A stretch of DNA of 38,450 bases from IMG/VR virus record IMGVR_UViG_3300029448_000126, positions 1 to 38,450 of that record. One strand, written 5' to 3'. This DNA is from a virus. Every line of letters starts with the position of its first letter. Position 1 is the first letter of the stretch. The notes beneath the pieces are model-generated. The model saw nothing but the letters and a program-made list of their open reading frames with translations. It did not search any database and was not told where the DNA came from. Made by a program: the position numbers and the translations under genes. Shown in pieces: positions 26,414 to 34,485 of the stretch.

Positions 26414-27504
26414 AAAAAATAATAAAAGCAATAAAGAAAATATTAAGCATACCTGTGAATGTTGTAAAAGGCTTTGGCAAGTTCTTTTTTGAGATTGCAA
26501 AAGCATTTAAAAGGATGATTATTGCTATCCTTAAATCACCTTTGCTTATTGCTATACAGTCTTACAAGAAAGGTATAATCATACGTGACTACGTAATGGC
26601 TAAGGTAGATTATTTAGATAGCGAAAGCAAAAAGTGGCACAGGTTCTTTCAAACATTGGCACTACCATACAACGCATTACTTAAACTAGGGTTTAGTCCA
26701 CAGATGGCTATGAGTTTTCTAGCAGTGGGTTCTACTGTGGGTACAGGTGTAGTGGTAAACGAAACTATATTAGCAGAGAGGTCTTTTAGCAATCGGGATG
26801 CAGGTGTATATCTTGCACCATCTAACATGCCTAACTCAGAACTAGAGGAACAGTTGCAAGAAGAAGTAACAACCAACACACTTAGAGTTTTACTTAACGA
26901 CACGCCCGTAGAAACTATAGATATATCAAATGTAAACGTAGGAACATCTTACGCATCTAATGGGCAACCATCAGCTTTACCATCAGGTAAAACAGAAGCT
27001 ATATTGATTGATGGCAACAACACAAGAATAGAAATTGGCAAGTTAACCTTTAGTCGGAATAGTTGTAAAACATTAAACCTTGAAAATATAAATGCAAATA
27101 AAGTAACACTTACTAATAACCAAGCTGATGGATTATCTGTATATCAAACAGCTTCATCTACAATACCTAACTTACGAGTTTCGGGTGGTTACTATATGGC
27201 AGACCTATTACAGACAGAAGGTGGGTTATATGACCGAATACACATTTCTCCATTAGATAGCATTAGTGCTACTAAAGTTTATGTTAACGAACTGAAGTTA
27301 GAAAATATTGTTTCTAGTGGTGGTACTTGCGATTTAAAGAAGTTAGACATTGGTGAATTAGAAATTACGTTTAACAGAATCGGTGGAGATAATTCTTTAA
27401 TATCTAAAGCATTAACAGTATCAAGTACAGTTACAAGTGCAAATTGGGTAGTAGATGGCAACATTGAAGTCCTAATGGGTGAAGTAAGCAGGAAGCCTAA
27501 CTAA
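26410..27504 (+). CDS. Membrane-associated late protein with beta-helix-like C-terminus
   Basis: I start this gene at ATG 26410, which overlaps the previous stop; an in-frame upstream ATG at 26368 has no ribosome binding site. The 364-residue product starts with a Lys-rich amphipathic helical region (1-60, KKIIKAIKKILSIPVNVVK), then a hydrophobic segment at 98-121 (QMAMSFLAVGSTVGTGVVVN). The remainder is beta-rich with repeated strand-turn units (ISNVNVG, LNLENINANKVTLTNNQ, LKKLDIGELEITFN), suggesting a solenoid. The N-terminus could bind or disturb membranes. Not recognised; possibly a lysis or superinfection-exclusion factor or a surface-anchored virion part. Confidence 0.55.
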   Translation: MKKIIKAIKKILSIPVNVVKGFGKFFFEIAKAFKRMIIAILKSPLLIAIQSYKKGIIIRDYVMAKVDYLDSESKKWHRFFQTLALPYNALLKLGFSPQMAMSFLAVGSTVGTGVVVNETILAERSFSNRDAGVYLAPSNMPNSELEEQLQEEVTTNTLRVLLNDTPVETIDISNVNVGTSYASNGQPSALPSGKTEAILIDGNNTRIEIGKLTFSRNSCKTLNLENINANKVTLTNNQADGLSVYQTASSTIPNLRVSGGYYMADLLQTEGGLYDRIHISPLDSISATKVYVNELKLENIVSSGGTCDLKKLDIGELEITFNRIGGDNSLISKALTVSSTVTSANWVVDGNIEVLMGEVSRKPN

Positions 27505-27662
27505 TGCCACTATACGTATTTATATGCAACAACGATGAATGTGAGATAAAAGATTTCGAAGAGTTGGTAAGTTACGATGACGATAGTAATTTTATGTGTC
27601 CGGGGTGTGGAGATACTAGCTATGAGAAAAAAGAATTTTATCAGTTTGATTTTCGGATGTAA
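27504..27662 (+). CDS. Small zinc-ribbon protein
   Basis: A 52-residue protein starting at a TAATG overlap with the previous stop. It has two Cys pairs: CNNDEC (Cys 8 and 13) and CPGCG (Cys 33 and 36), the layout of a zinc ribbon. The last third is charged. It ends the plus-strand block, just before the hairpin-rich gap. Function unknown; a protein- or nucleic-acid-binding adaptor is plausible. Confidence 0.6.
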   Translation: MPLYVFICNNDECEIKDFEELVSYDDDSNFMCPGCGDTSYEKKEFYQFDFRM

Positions 27663-27787
27663 TACATCGGGGAGCCTAAGCCCCCCAATGCAAAGAAAGG
27701 AGAACTGAAAAACAGTTCTAAAAATATTTTAGTTTAGAATGTCTCCTTTTACAACAAGGACAGTTTTAAAATGTGCTTTTTGGAATG
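27663..27787. terminator. Hairpin-rich gap between converging gene blocks, probable bidirectional terminator
   Basis: AAAGGAGA (27696-27703) pairs with TCTCCTTT (27742-27749). Inside lies a second hairpin, AGAACTG (27701-27707) with CAGTTCT (27713-27719) over an A5 loop, and an AT-rich one, CTAAAA/TTTTAG near 27718-27732. An earlier GGGG/CCCC hairpin sits at 27668-27686. T-runs occur at both ends of the outer helix when read on either strand. The gap separates the plus-strand and minus-strand operons, where a two-way terminator is expected. No gene fits here. Confidence 0.5.
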
Positions 27788-28177
27788 CTAAATATTTAAA
27801 TCTTTTGTGCTATCTAGGCTCTTCTTGATACGCATTTCTTCCTTCCGTAAGTCTTCAGTTAACTCTAAAAACACATCAAGCTCCATTGTAACTAGATGCA
27901 CTGCAGTATTCTGATTTACCTTGTGTGTCTGTGCTACTATGGGTATCTTGCGTGTTGCGTTGCCTGCGTCTCGTGCCTGTTGAACTGCTTTAAGTGTTCT
28001 GCTAGACACAACTTTACCTGCCTTAACTTCAACTGCAAACTTAATTGACTCTACGTCAGGCACATGTCCTGCCCTACCTGACCTGCCTGTTACAGGGTTA
28101 CGTACTGCATTAACTTTCTCCCCACCTATTGCATCTGCCCACCATCGTTCCCATCTTTTCCATACTGATTTATCCAT
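27788..28177 (-). CDS. PD-(D/E)XK-type nuclease, resolvase-like
   Basis: A 129-residue protein with an N-terminal helix containing E10, then RSGRAGHVPD (D41) and FAVEVKAGK (E50, K52): the E...PD...EVK pattern of a small PD-(D/E)XK nuclease such as a Holliday junction resolvase. The size fits a single-domain enzyme; the C-terminal 30 residues are a charged helix. It overlaps the DnaC-like gene by 8 bp. In a phage with a RecT-like protein it could cut branched intermediates before packaging. The resolvase role is inferred from fold type and context. Confidence 0.65.
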   Translation of the reverse strand: MDKSVWKRWERWWADAIGGEKVNAVRNPVTGRSGRAGHVPDVESIKFAVEVKAGKVVSSRTLKAVQQARDAGNATRKIPIVAQTHKVNQNTAVHLVTMELDVFLELTEDLRKEEMRIKKSLDSTKDLNI

Positions 28178-29051
28178 CTCTACCTGCCTTTCTCCTTACA
28201 CTTGTACCTTGCAACACAACGTTCTTAGATAGCGTGTGGTCTTGCAATCTGTCTGCACAGGCACCACCAAGGTAGGTTGCCCATTCAGAAGAGTTGATGT
28301 TGGTTGTGATAAATGTTGGGAGTTTGGTTTCATATCGTGTGTCAATGATGTCGAACAAGACTTGCCTGCTCCAATCAGTAGCGTATTCTTGTCCTAAATC
28401 ATCTAACACAAGATACTGTATCTTCTCTATTTTTTCAAGATACTCTATCCACTTCTCGCTAGTGTGTTGTGATATCCATGACCTGCTATTGTTCATGATT
28501 TCACGCACGGTTGTATAGTGCACAGGCTTACCCATGCCTATGAGATTAGCAGTTGAAGCCTTAGCAAGGTGAGTCTTGCCTAGTCCCGGTGGACCCATCA
28601 TAATCAACCATGGTTCTCCCTCGTCATTCATCCACTTGATTACCGACTCCTTTGCATACGCTCCGTCAGTGTAGTAACTTGTGTCAAAGTCTGAGAGGTG
28701 TGGTATGTTGCCAGACGATAATCCAGACTGACCCCAAAGAAATTCTCTCATAGTACCCTTACGCTCATTGATAGCACACATACATGGAAAGTATTTTCCA
28801 AAGTCAGGGTGTTCTGTTGAATAATGCCCTGAGAGCCATTTTAAGCCACTACACACGCAGTCTTTAGGTGTCTTCCACCTCACACTAGGGTCTTTCTCTG
28901 CAGACTGCAAGTAATCGTTTAATTGCTTCATCGTGTAGTTGTTGGGTAATTTGTCTGACCTATCGGGTAGCACAGGAACTTTGCCCTGTGCCACCCTTCT
29001 TGGGTCGTTTTCCTCGAATAAAGATTTGAACTCACTCACGATAGTGCCCAT
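28170..29051 (-). CDS. DnaC-like helicase loader ATPase
   Basis: A 293-residue AAA+ protein. Walker A is GPPGLGKT (153-160), Walker B is YLVLDD (213-218), sensor 1 is TTN (249-251), and DRL at 267-269 is where an arginine finger or sensor 2 would be. This is the DnaC/IstB layout used to load replicative helicase on DNA. The N-terminal part has CVC (65-67) and CMC (90-92), a possible zinc site. No phage helicase or polymerase is seen, so it probably recruits the host DnaB. The start ATG overlaps the previous gene by 20 bp; an in-frame GTG five codons later is an alternative. Confidence 0.82.
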   Translation of the reverse strand: MGTIVSEFKSLFEENDPRRVAQGKVPVLPDRSDKLPNNYTMKQLNDYLQSAEKDPSVRWKTPKDCVCSGLKWLSGHYSTEHPDFGKYFPCMCAINERKGTMREFLWGQSGLSSGNIPHLSDFDTSYYTDGAYAKESVIKWMNDEGEPWLIMMGPPGLGKTHLAKASTANLIGMGKPVHYTTVREIMNNSRSWISQHTSEKWIEYLEKIEKIQYLVLDDLGQEYATDWSRQVLFDIIDTRYETKLPTFITTNINSSEWATYLGGACADRLQDHTLSKNVVLQGTSVRRKAGRDG

Positions 29052-29244
29052 CTTCCGTAGCTCTACCTACTTTTAGTTTAACAACATCGTCAAAAGCAGT
29101 TTTTATCACTTGCTTAAGTGTTTGCTCGTAGATATCCAACCTTCCATTAGTATCCTCAAATGCTAACTCCCAATTTTTATCATCAACTATATTTTTTAAC
29201 GACTCTATTAGTTTCTCTAATTCTTCTATAGTGTCTTTTCCCAT
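29032..29244 (-). CDS. Small acidic helical protein
   Basis: A 70-residue, Glu/Asp/Lys-rich, probably all-helical protein (EELEKLIESLKNIVDDKNWEL, LKQVIKTAFDDVVKLKVG). It shares its first base with the previous stop and overlaps the start of the helicase loader by 20 bp, so it belongs to the same message. Not recognised; it may be an adaptor for the loader. Confidence 0.55.
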   Translation of the reverse strand: MGKDTIEELEKLIESLKNIVDDKNWELAFEDTNGRLDIYEQTLKQVIKTAFDDVVKLKVGRATEDGHYRE

Positions 29245-29432
29245 TATGCTCTCCTATTCTCCATCCATCGCTCAGCGATAGAGTCTATATCAGGTGTGTC
29301 TGAAACACTGTGCACAACACGTGCAGCCATAACTGCAGGGTTGCAAGCATCACAACACCTGCCACTGTTTTCTATTGGATATGGGTTGTGCCCATGTCCG
29401 TTAATAACGTTCTTACATATTACGCAATACAT
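29244..29432 (-). CDS. Small zinc-binding protein (CxxC...CCxxC)
   Basis: A 62-residue protein starting MYCVICKNVINGHGHNPYPI, followed by GRCCDACNPAVM. Cys 3, Cys 6, Cys 26-27 and Cys 30 form a treble-clef-like zinc site. Small proteins with this CVIC..NGHGHN..P...CCDACN pattern are widespread in phages and bacteria with no known function. ATG is preceded by AAAGGAG. A large hairpin lies 40 bases upstream in the leader (29471-29523). Confidence 0.65.
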   Translation of the reverse strand: MYCVICKNVINGHGHNPYPIENSGRCCDACNPAVMAARVVHSVSDTPDIDSIAERWMENRRA

Positions 29433-29456
29433 AAGTACTCCTTTCTTTTAGTTTGT

Positions 29457-29523
29457 TTAGAACGTAGAACGTTCCGTGTGCGTGAGTTATTTAGTTCTCG
29501 CCAGAGAATGACGCACACGGAAC
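29457..29523 (-). promoter_or_regulatory. Long perfect hairpin with adjacent repeated 15-mer in the early operon
   Basis: GTTCCGTGTGCGT (29471-29483) and ACGCACACGGAAC (29511-29523) form a perfect 13-bp stem; inside it TTCTC (29495-29499) pairs with GAGAA (29504-29508) over loop GCCA. It lies between the RecT-like gene and the zinc-binding gene. There is no T-run on either side, so it is not a standard terminator; a processing site, pause site or protein-binding hairpin is more likely. Next to it, 29457-29471 on the minus strand reads CGTTCTACGTTCTAA, found again at 38341-38355 on the plus strand. Confidence 0.6.
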
Positions 29524-29533
29524 AGATACGGAA

Positions 29534-30523
29534 TTAAATGTTATCATCTTCCATGACTCTAACTACCTGTACGTTTTGGTAGTTCTTCTCTGCACCATTG
29601 AAGACTTTGTTCTCGAATGTCAATTTGCACAACACTCTCGTGCCATTCTCAAGACCCCTGTATACATCAGGTTGCTCTTCGAATATCCAATACGATATGT
29701 TGTACTCATTCCACTTTGGTTCAAAGCCATTGACTTTCACAATATCCATGAACTCTATCTGTCCATAGGGTTGACCATTAGCAGTCTGCAACTCTTTAAA
29801 CGTGTTGACTGTAAGCACCTTGGCATCAGTAACTTTCCTGTTTCCTTGGTCCTCTACAATCGTAAAAACGTTGTCTGTGTCGGCAGCACTCGCATCGCTG
29901 GTCTCTTCCGTAGGAAGAGACTGAGAAGTGTCTTGAACTGACTCTGGCTTGTAAACCTTTGGCTCAGCCTGTGGTGCAGGTTCGGGTGCACTCACAACAG
30001 TTTGTGTACCATCTTCTTCCCACTTAACATCAGCACCAAGTTCTGATGGCTCGTATGCACCTGTGCCATGGAATGCGTCAGGACAATGCCATTTCGCACC
30101 ATTACTCATGGCTCTTGCATACAACATGTTACGTGGGTATTTAGTAAAGTTAGGGTTCTTGGTTAAGTCTGCTTTACCTGCATCCTCAATCGTGAAAGTG
30201 GAATTTCCCACTTTTTCCCAACCATCCCCATTGACCTCAAGGAAATCAATGGAACACAACTTGTCAGTGTGTTCAACAACCTTGTACTTGTACTTGCCTG
30301 ACCTCTTTATCATGTCAGCAAATTTGTGTGAGTAGAACGAAGGCTTGCCTTGCACTACATAAATGCTAGTCATTGCCTCGAATGGTCCTAACCCAAACTC
30401 ACGTCCTGCCATAATAGTGACCAAAGCTTGTTGAGGGTTCTTGAATTGTGCAAACAGTCCCGAACCTATGAAATCGTTTGCAATTTGTTTCATGTCGTCA
30501 TACGACATAGGAATGTTATCCAT
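29534..30523 (-). CDS. RecT-family annealing protein with extra C-terminal domain
   Basis: A 329-residue protein. Residues 1-165 fit the RecT family of single-strand annealing proteins: GREFGLGPFEAMTSIYVVQGKP (39-61 region), then YPRNMLYARAMSNGAKW (129-145) and PDAFHGTGAYEPSEL (148-162), the conserved RecT core. It would bind single-stranded DNA and promote strand annealing in recombination-dependent replication. After an acidic Pro/Ala/Ser linker (170-215), residues 216-329 form a separate beta-rich domain (VLTVNTFKELQ, GTRVLCKLTFENKVF, NVQVVRVME) that could be an OB-fold. No separate SSB gene is visible. The start overlaps the previous gene by 8 bp. Confidence 0.75.
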   Translation of the reverse strand: MDNIPMSYDDMKQIANDFIGSGLFAQFKNPQQALVTIMAGREFGLGPFEAMTSIYVVQGKPSFYSHKFADMIKRSGKYKYKVVEHTDKLCSIDFLEVNGDGWEKVGNSTFTIEDAGKADLTKNPNFTKYPRNMLYARAMSNGAKWHCPDAFHGTGAYEPSELGADVKWEEDGTQTVVSAPEPAPQAEPKVYKPESVQDTSQSLPTEETSDASAADTDNVFTIVEDQGNRKVTDAKVLTVNTFKELQTANGQPYGQIEFMDIVKVNGFEPKWNEYNISYWIFEEQPDVYRGLENGTRVLCKLTFENKVFNGAEKNYQNVQVVRVMEDDNI

Positions 30524-30998
30524 CTAGTTCTCCTTCTATTTCTATTGTGTTTTTGATAAGCGACTTAGCTTTGTCAGAAACAATTTGATTCTGTACTTTA
30601 TTAGTAACGATTTTGATTGTCAAGCCTGACTCTTGTCTAGCATCTCCAACCCTATCTGCAACAACACCTTTGTATTTTTTCGCAATCGAATTTAGATGTA
30701 CCCCATCTGGTTTAGGTGGTGCAGGTGGCTTGAATAGCTTGGCTTTATCAGCATCGCTAACACCTTTAACATCCTCAATAGTCTTGATGATGTCAGCATT
30801 CCAATCAACCTTGGTGTGCTCACGCTTGACAACTATGCCCTCTATATCAATAGACTCTAGCTTGTCAGGGTGCTTACTAAGTTTGATTTGAATGTCTTGT
30901 TTTAGTTGTGACGCATTAGCAGTAGCCATCTTAGCTAGTGCTTGCCACACAAGGTAGCTTTCTACCTCGTCATAGGTGATTTCGTTTTCGTCCATCAT
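30516..30998 (-). CDS. Hypothetical protein upstream of the RecT-like gene
   Basis: A 160-residue charged protein. The first half is helical (DEVESYLVWQALAKMATANASQLKQDIQIKL) and the centre contains a Pro-rich stretch (FKPPAPPKPDG), followed by a beta-type segment (GLTIKIVTNKV). It overlaps both neighbours (ATGA with the Cys-rich gene, 8 bp with the RecT-like gene). Not recognised. A partner of the annealing protein is a reasonable guess from coupling; it shows no nuclease motif. Confidence 0.55.
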   Translation of the reverse strand: MMDENEITYDEVESYLVWQALAKMATANASQLKQDIQIKLSKHPDKLESIDIEGIVVKREHTKVDWNADIIKTIEDVKGVSDADKAKLFKPPAPPKPDGVHLNSIAKKYKGVVADRVGDARQESGLTIKIVTNKVQNQIVSDKAKSLIKNTIEIEGELDG

Positions 30999-31387
30999 AA
31001 TGGCATCTCTCCTTCTTTTGGTTCTACATGTACATCAGTCAAGTGTATTGGCTCTGAGTCCTCTGCAGGTTTCTCGTACACGTTGTTTTCTTCTGCATTT
31101 TCTTCTGCAGCTTTCTCTGCTGCAAGTTCTTCTTGCTGTGCTTTGTTCTCGTCTTGTGCATCATCTGAATGCAAAAGTTCATCAACATGTGGTGTCACAA
31201 CCACATTGAAGTCAGGAGACTTTTCGGTCTTAGTGGTTTGTAAACCTGTACCTACACAAACAGTACATGGCATTGCCATTATAGGTTTCTTTTCCTTAGT
31301 CCTCTTGTCTCCATAACGTATGATGTTTTCGTGATACAGATTGCCAAAGCCTTTGCAATCAGAACAGTATTTTTTCTTACCGGGCAT
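30995..31387 (-). CDS. DnaJ-type zinc-finger-like protein with acidic tail
   Basis: I start at ATG 31387, preceded by AAAGGAG; a longer reading from 31429 has no ribosome binding site and overlaps the preceding gene. The 130-residue product has CSDCKGFG (Cys 8 and 11) and CTVCVGTG (Cys 41 and 44), matching the CxxCxGxG repeats that bind zinc in DnaJ. The second half is disordered and Glu/Ala-rich (EEKAAEENAEENN type). It lies between the AAA+/VWA genes and the RecT group. Probably an adaptor or chaperone-like factor; the J-domain itself is absent. Confidence 0.6.
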   Translation of the reverse strand: MPGKKKYCSDCKGFGNLYHENIIRYGDKRTKEKKPIMAMPCTVCVGTGLQTTKTEKSPDFNVVVTPHVDELLHSDDAQDENKAQQEELAAEKAAEENAEENNVYEKPAEDSEPIHLTDVHVEPKEGEMPL

Positions 31388-31388
31388 A

Positions 31389-31934
31389 TTATGCTCCTTT
31401 CCATTGGGTAGGTAGTTTGTAATCAGCATTGGCTTTTACCCATTTGCCAACACGTCTTTGCCTATCGCCTGTCTTGTCTACAATTCTGTATTGCAGGGGA
31501 GCAGTATAGGTTACGCCTTCGTGACCATTTACACCCACACGTATGACTGCGTACGATATCACGTTGTCAGGGTGTGGATTCTCCATAGCCTCGACTGCCA
31601 CGCCCTCTGCTTCTGTCACAACTGCGTACATAATTGCACGTGTGTCTTCAGCAACTCCCCTCACAAAGTCTGACCAGATTTCTGTATTTTCTGGCAACAC
31701 TGCAAGAACAGGGTAGGGCACAACATCAAACTCGTCTTTGTCTACACCGAATCTCTCAAGCACATTGAAGAACTTGTCCTCATGGTCTTGCAACTCAGGT
31801 GGTAACTTACTACGGTCTGCAAGTGACATCATGACTGATGACACTTGACCTGTGTGGTATGTTTGTTGGTCAATGAGCAACTGCAATGAAGATACCATTG
31901 CATCGCTCACATTCATAAGCTTGTCTTTGTCCAT
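31389..31934 (-). CDS. Hypothetical protein of the AAA+/VWA operon
   Basis: A 181-residue protein starting 2 bases after the VWA gene ends. The N-terminal half is helical (LMNVSDAMVSSLQLLIDQQTYH), and the second half is beta-rich (FDVVPYPVLAVLP, NVISYAVIRVGVNG, TYTAPLQYRIVDKTG). No Cys and no catalytic motif. Not recognised. Its tight spacing to the VWA gene makes it a candidate third member of that module. Confidence 0.6.
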   Translation of the reverse strand: MDKDKLMNVSDAMVSSLQLLIDQQTYHTGQVSSVMMSLADRSKLPPELQDHEDKFFNVLERFGVDKDEFDVVPYPVLAVLPENTEIWSDFVRGVAEDTRAIMYAVVTEAEGVAVEAMENPHPDNVISYAVIRVGVNGHEGVTYTAPLQYRIVDKTGDRQRRVGKWVKANADYKLPTQWKGA

Positions 31935-31936
31935 AG

Positions 31937-33652
31937 TTATCCTTTGAAAAACGACAACACATTCATGATGTCGGTAGTTGATAGTTGTCTTGGGTTCTGC
32001 ACATCCACTGCAAGGTCTACAGGCAATGGGTGGTCTCTCTCACTACGACCAAGGTACATGGTTGCAAACCTCACACCTTGTTCTAGCCACTGTTGTGCTT
32101 GTGTTCTGCAACAGTTGTCAGCATCCCTGTTCATACACACATTAGGCTTACCATCTGTAATCACAAGCACTTTGCTACTCTCCAAATCAATGATTTGTGA
32201 AAGCTTCTTCATAGCACCACATAATGGTGTAGCTGACTTGATTATTTTTGGTATAGTACCTTTTGTGATTGGAATCAATACTGAATGACTCCCAGTCTCT
32301 GCTATGTAGTGACGTGATGCAGTAAAGCCATAAGCTTTAGTGTCAGGAAACCTAGATTGTATTGCAGACAGAGTATTCATTGCTGCATGCATAGGGTAGT
32401 AATCATGTTCATGACTCCCCATAGATGAAGACATATCCACAAGAACAACCATTTCTGTTGCAGTTTGTGGATACTTGTGAAACACTCGTGCATCACCAAG
32501 CAACGGCAATCGCCATGCTCTACGTGATACTCTGTGACCTGAGTTACCCAATGTATTTGCACCTCTGTCTAATGCACCTTCCAACTCAAGCGATTGAATT
32601 GGGATGGTTGGAGTAAACGGCTCTGTCTCTCCTGTCTCATACAATGCTGCAGTACACTTGTCTGCTTGCATGCTCCTGTTAGCACCGTTAATTTTGTCTT
32701 GGTTCTTGAGGTTATCCTCAACTGCACCCTCAAAGTCTTTGGGTGCATCCCCAATTCCTGCAGTAGCACGCTCTACCTCAGTCTCCTTAGCATTGTCATT
32801 CACAACTTCACTCTTAACCTGCTCAATGATTTCGTCTTTAACGTTCTCAATGTTCTCCTGAGTCTTTGACTCTGCAACCTTTCCTTCTTGGTCTTGTTGC
32901 ATAGCAGTATGAGTTGTAACCTGACCTGCAGGTGCATCGTCAAGCGTACCTTGTTCGTGCAACTGAAACTCAACTGCAATCTCCAGAGCACCAAGCAGAA
33001 TTGCAGTGGCATTGGTTGTGTCCCTCAGCCTTGCAATCAAGTCTTTGTGTCGTCTGCACAAATCCTCAACTACAGGGTCACGTATCTCACGCAAAGTCGC
33101 ATTGCCATACAGATACTTACGGAACCAACCCAACTTTATGTCGTACTCTTTTGCGTCACTCGTTACAAGTTTTAACTTGTAGAAAGTCCGTTTGAGTTCA
33201 ACATCTTGTTTCTTAACGTCTTTAAGGTGCTCTTTCCAAATCTTGGGTCTGTTGAAATGCAGACTCGCAAGCTTGGCACACCTTCTGTTGTCCAACATGT
33301 TGTAGATGGTGTCAAAGTGAGGCACATTGTAGCCGTCATTACCTGCAGGGTTACGCCTAGACATAACATCCTTTAGCTTTCTAACGACACGCTTTGCCAT
33401 TTCTTTGGGATGAAACTTAACCTGAGCAATAGTCAGCAGGTTTGCATTGAATGGCAATCTACCTGACGGTTTCTCAACACGCCATCCATCGCCATACCAA
33501 CTCGTAACCTGTGAATCGTATGGGTCTCCATACGAAGATGTGTCCATCTCAAGCTGACTATCCAAACCTGCTTGGTGTTGCAAGAAGTTTAGATGGTCTT
33601 TGGTTTCATCCTTTGGTTTTCTTTTCCGTGTTTTATTCCAATTAATTTGCAT
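31937..33652 (-). CDS. VWA-domain protein, CobT-like
   Basis: A 571-residue protein. I start at ATG 33652, with AGGAG four bases upstream; a TTG 18 bases earlier overlaps the MoxR-like stop. The C-terminal third is a von Willebrand A domain with an intact MIDAS metal site: DMSSS (406-410), T475 in SATPLCG and D500 in VITDGKPN. The N-terminal 235 residues are charged and helical; 240-345 are low complexity and acidic. This layout matches CobT-type partners of MoxR AAA+ ATPases. Phage copies are often annotated as cobaltochelatase subunits, but no CobN or corrin gene is present, so a protein-remodelling role is more likely. Confidence 0.8.
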   Translation of the reverse strand: MQINWNKTRKRKPKDETKDHLNFLQHQAGLDSQLEMDTSSYGDPYDSQVTSWYGDGWRVEKPSGRLPFNANLLTIAQVKFHPKEMAKRVVRKLKDVMSRRNPAGNDGYNVPHFDTIYNMLDNRRCAKLASLHFNRPKIWKEHLKDVKKQDVELKRTFYKLKLVTSDAKEYDIKLGWFRKYLYGNATLREIRDPVVEDLCRRHKDLIARLRDTTNATAILLGALEIAVEFQLHEQGTLDDAPAGQVTTHTAMQQDQEGKVAESKTQENIENVKDEIIEQVKSEVVNDNAKETEVERATAGIGDAPKDFEGAVEDNLKNQDKINGANRSMQADKCTAALYETGETEPFTPTIPIQSLELEGALDRGANTLGNSGHRVSRRAWRLPLLGDARVFHKYPQTATEMVVLVDMSSSMGSHEHDYYPMHAAMNTLSAIQSRFPDTKAYGFTASRHYIAETGSHSVLIPITKGTIPKIIKSATPLCGAMKKLSQIIDLESSKVLVITDGKPNVCMNRDADNCCRTQAQQWLEQGVRFATMYLGRSERDHPLPVDLAVDVQNPRQLSTTDIMNVLSFFKG

Positions 33653-33659
33653 AATGCTC

Positions 33660-34475
33660 CTAACTTTCAAAGTGTGCAGTTGCTGATGTCATCACAACTG
33701 ATTGGAAGTCTGCTTGTATCTTGTCTCTTAGGTTGATACGTATAGCATCAACTGCATCAAAGCCACGACCAACTAGCTTTGCCAAGTACATAAGGTCACG
33801 TGTTGATACGTAAGTAACAGGCTCGTTCCTCATGTCATTCGCCCAATTCAAGAACGCTTGAGCATACGTTGCATCACCACCAAGTATGTCTTCTAGTGCA
33901 GACTTCTCATCACACAATGGCTCTGAGATAAACTTGTATATCATCATCCTAGACTTGAGAGCCTCGTCAAGGTTCACAACGTTGTAGCCTGATGATGGTG
34001 GGTTTGCAGTAGCTAGTAGTTGAAAGTCCTTGTGAACTTTAATCTTCTCGCCACTCTTTTCTGTCAGGGTAAGTATTCTTGTCTCATCGGTAACACCCAT
34101 GATTCTACCGATGTGTTGTTGGTTAAGTCGTGTAATCTCGTCCATCAATAGGAATGAGCCTTCACGTGCTGCACGTGTCAGGGGACCATCAGACCATGAC
34201 ATAGTAGGTCTGCCTTCATCATCTGCGACTGCTTGGTATCCACCAACCACGTCAATGATGTCCAATCCCGGATGGCAACCAACGTACTCTGCATCTCTGC
34301 CAGACTGTTTGATTACCTCGTGCATAACTTGTGTCTTGCCACAACCTGCACTACCTAGTAGTACCACAGGAAATGGTGAAACGTTTTTGATATCCTCAAT
34401 CAGGTCAAGACCTGCTTGGGTAAATCTTGGTTTATGAGTTCGGTCACGAACTGTTTTTAGTTGCATGTGTGCCAT
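33660..34475 (-). CDS. MoxR-type AAA+ ATPase, CobS-like
   Basis: A 271-residue ATPase with Walker A GSAGCGKT (41-48), Walker B LLMDE (109-113), sensor 1 ATANPP (155-160) and an arginine finger in LKSRM (R176), as in the MoxR/CobS branch. GGYQAVADDEGRPTMSWSDGPL (78-99 region) is the usual insert before Walker B. It should form a ring and act with the VWA protein whose gene follows 7 bases later. ATG is preceded by AAAGGAG. Phage homologues are usually labelled CobS. The substrate is unknown; without chelatase genes it probably remodels a host or phage protein complex. Confidence 0.82.
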   Translation of the reverse strand: MAHMQLKTVRDRTHKPRFTQAGLDLIEDIKNVSPFPVVLLGSAGCGKTQVMHEVIKQSGRDAEYVGCHPGLDIIDVVGGYQAVADDEGRPTMSWSDGPLTRAAREGSFLLMDEITRLNQQHIGRIMGVTDETRILTLTEKSGEKIKVHKDFQLLATANPPSSGYNVVNLDEALKSRMMIYKFISEPLCDEKSALEDILGGDATYAQAFLNWANDMRNEPVTYVSTRDLMYLAKLVGRGFDAVDAIRINLRDKIQADFQSVVMTSATAHFES

Positions 34476-34485
34476 GTTTTCTCCT

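Noticed and set aside
31660-33652. Calling the MoxR/VWA pair cobalamin biosynthesis genes (cobS, cobT)
   Set aside because: The fold similarity is real, but no CobN or other corrin gene is present, so the function cannot be assigned; kept as CobS/CobT-like only.
31944-34437. Plus-strand reading frames of 60-114 aa opposite the VWA and MoxR-like genes
   Set aside because: They are shadows of strongly supported minus-strand genes with AAA+ and MIDAS motifs, and none has a convincing ribosome binding site or family signature.
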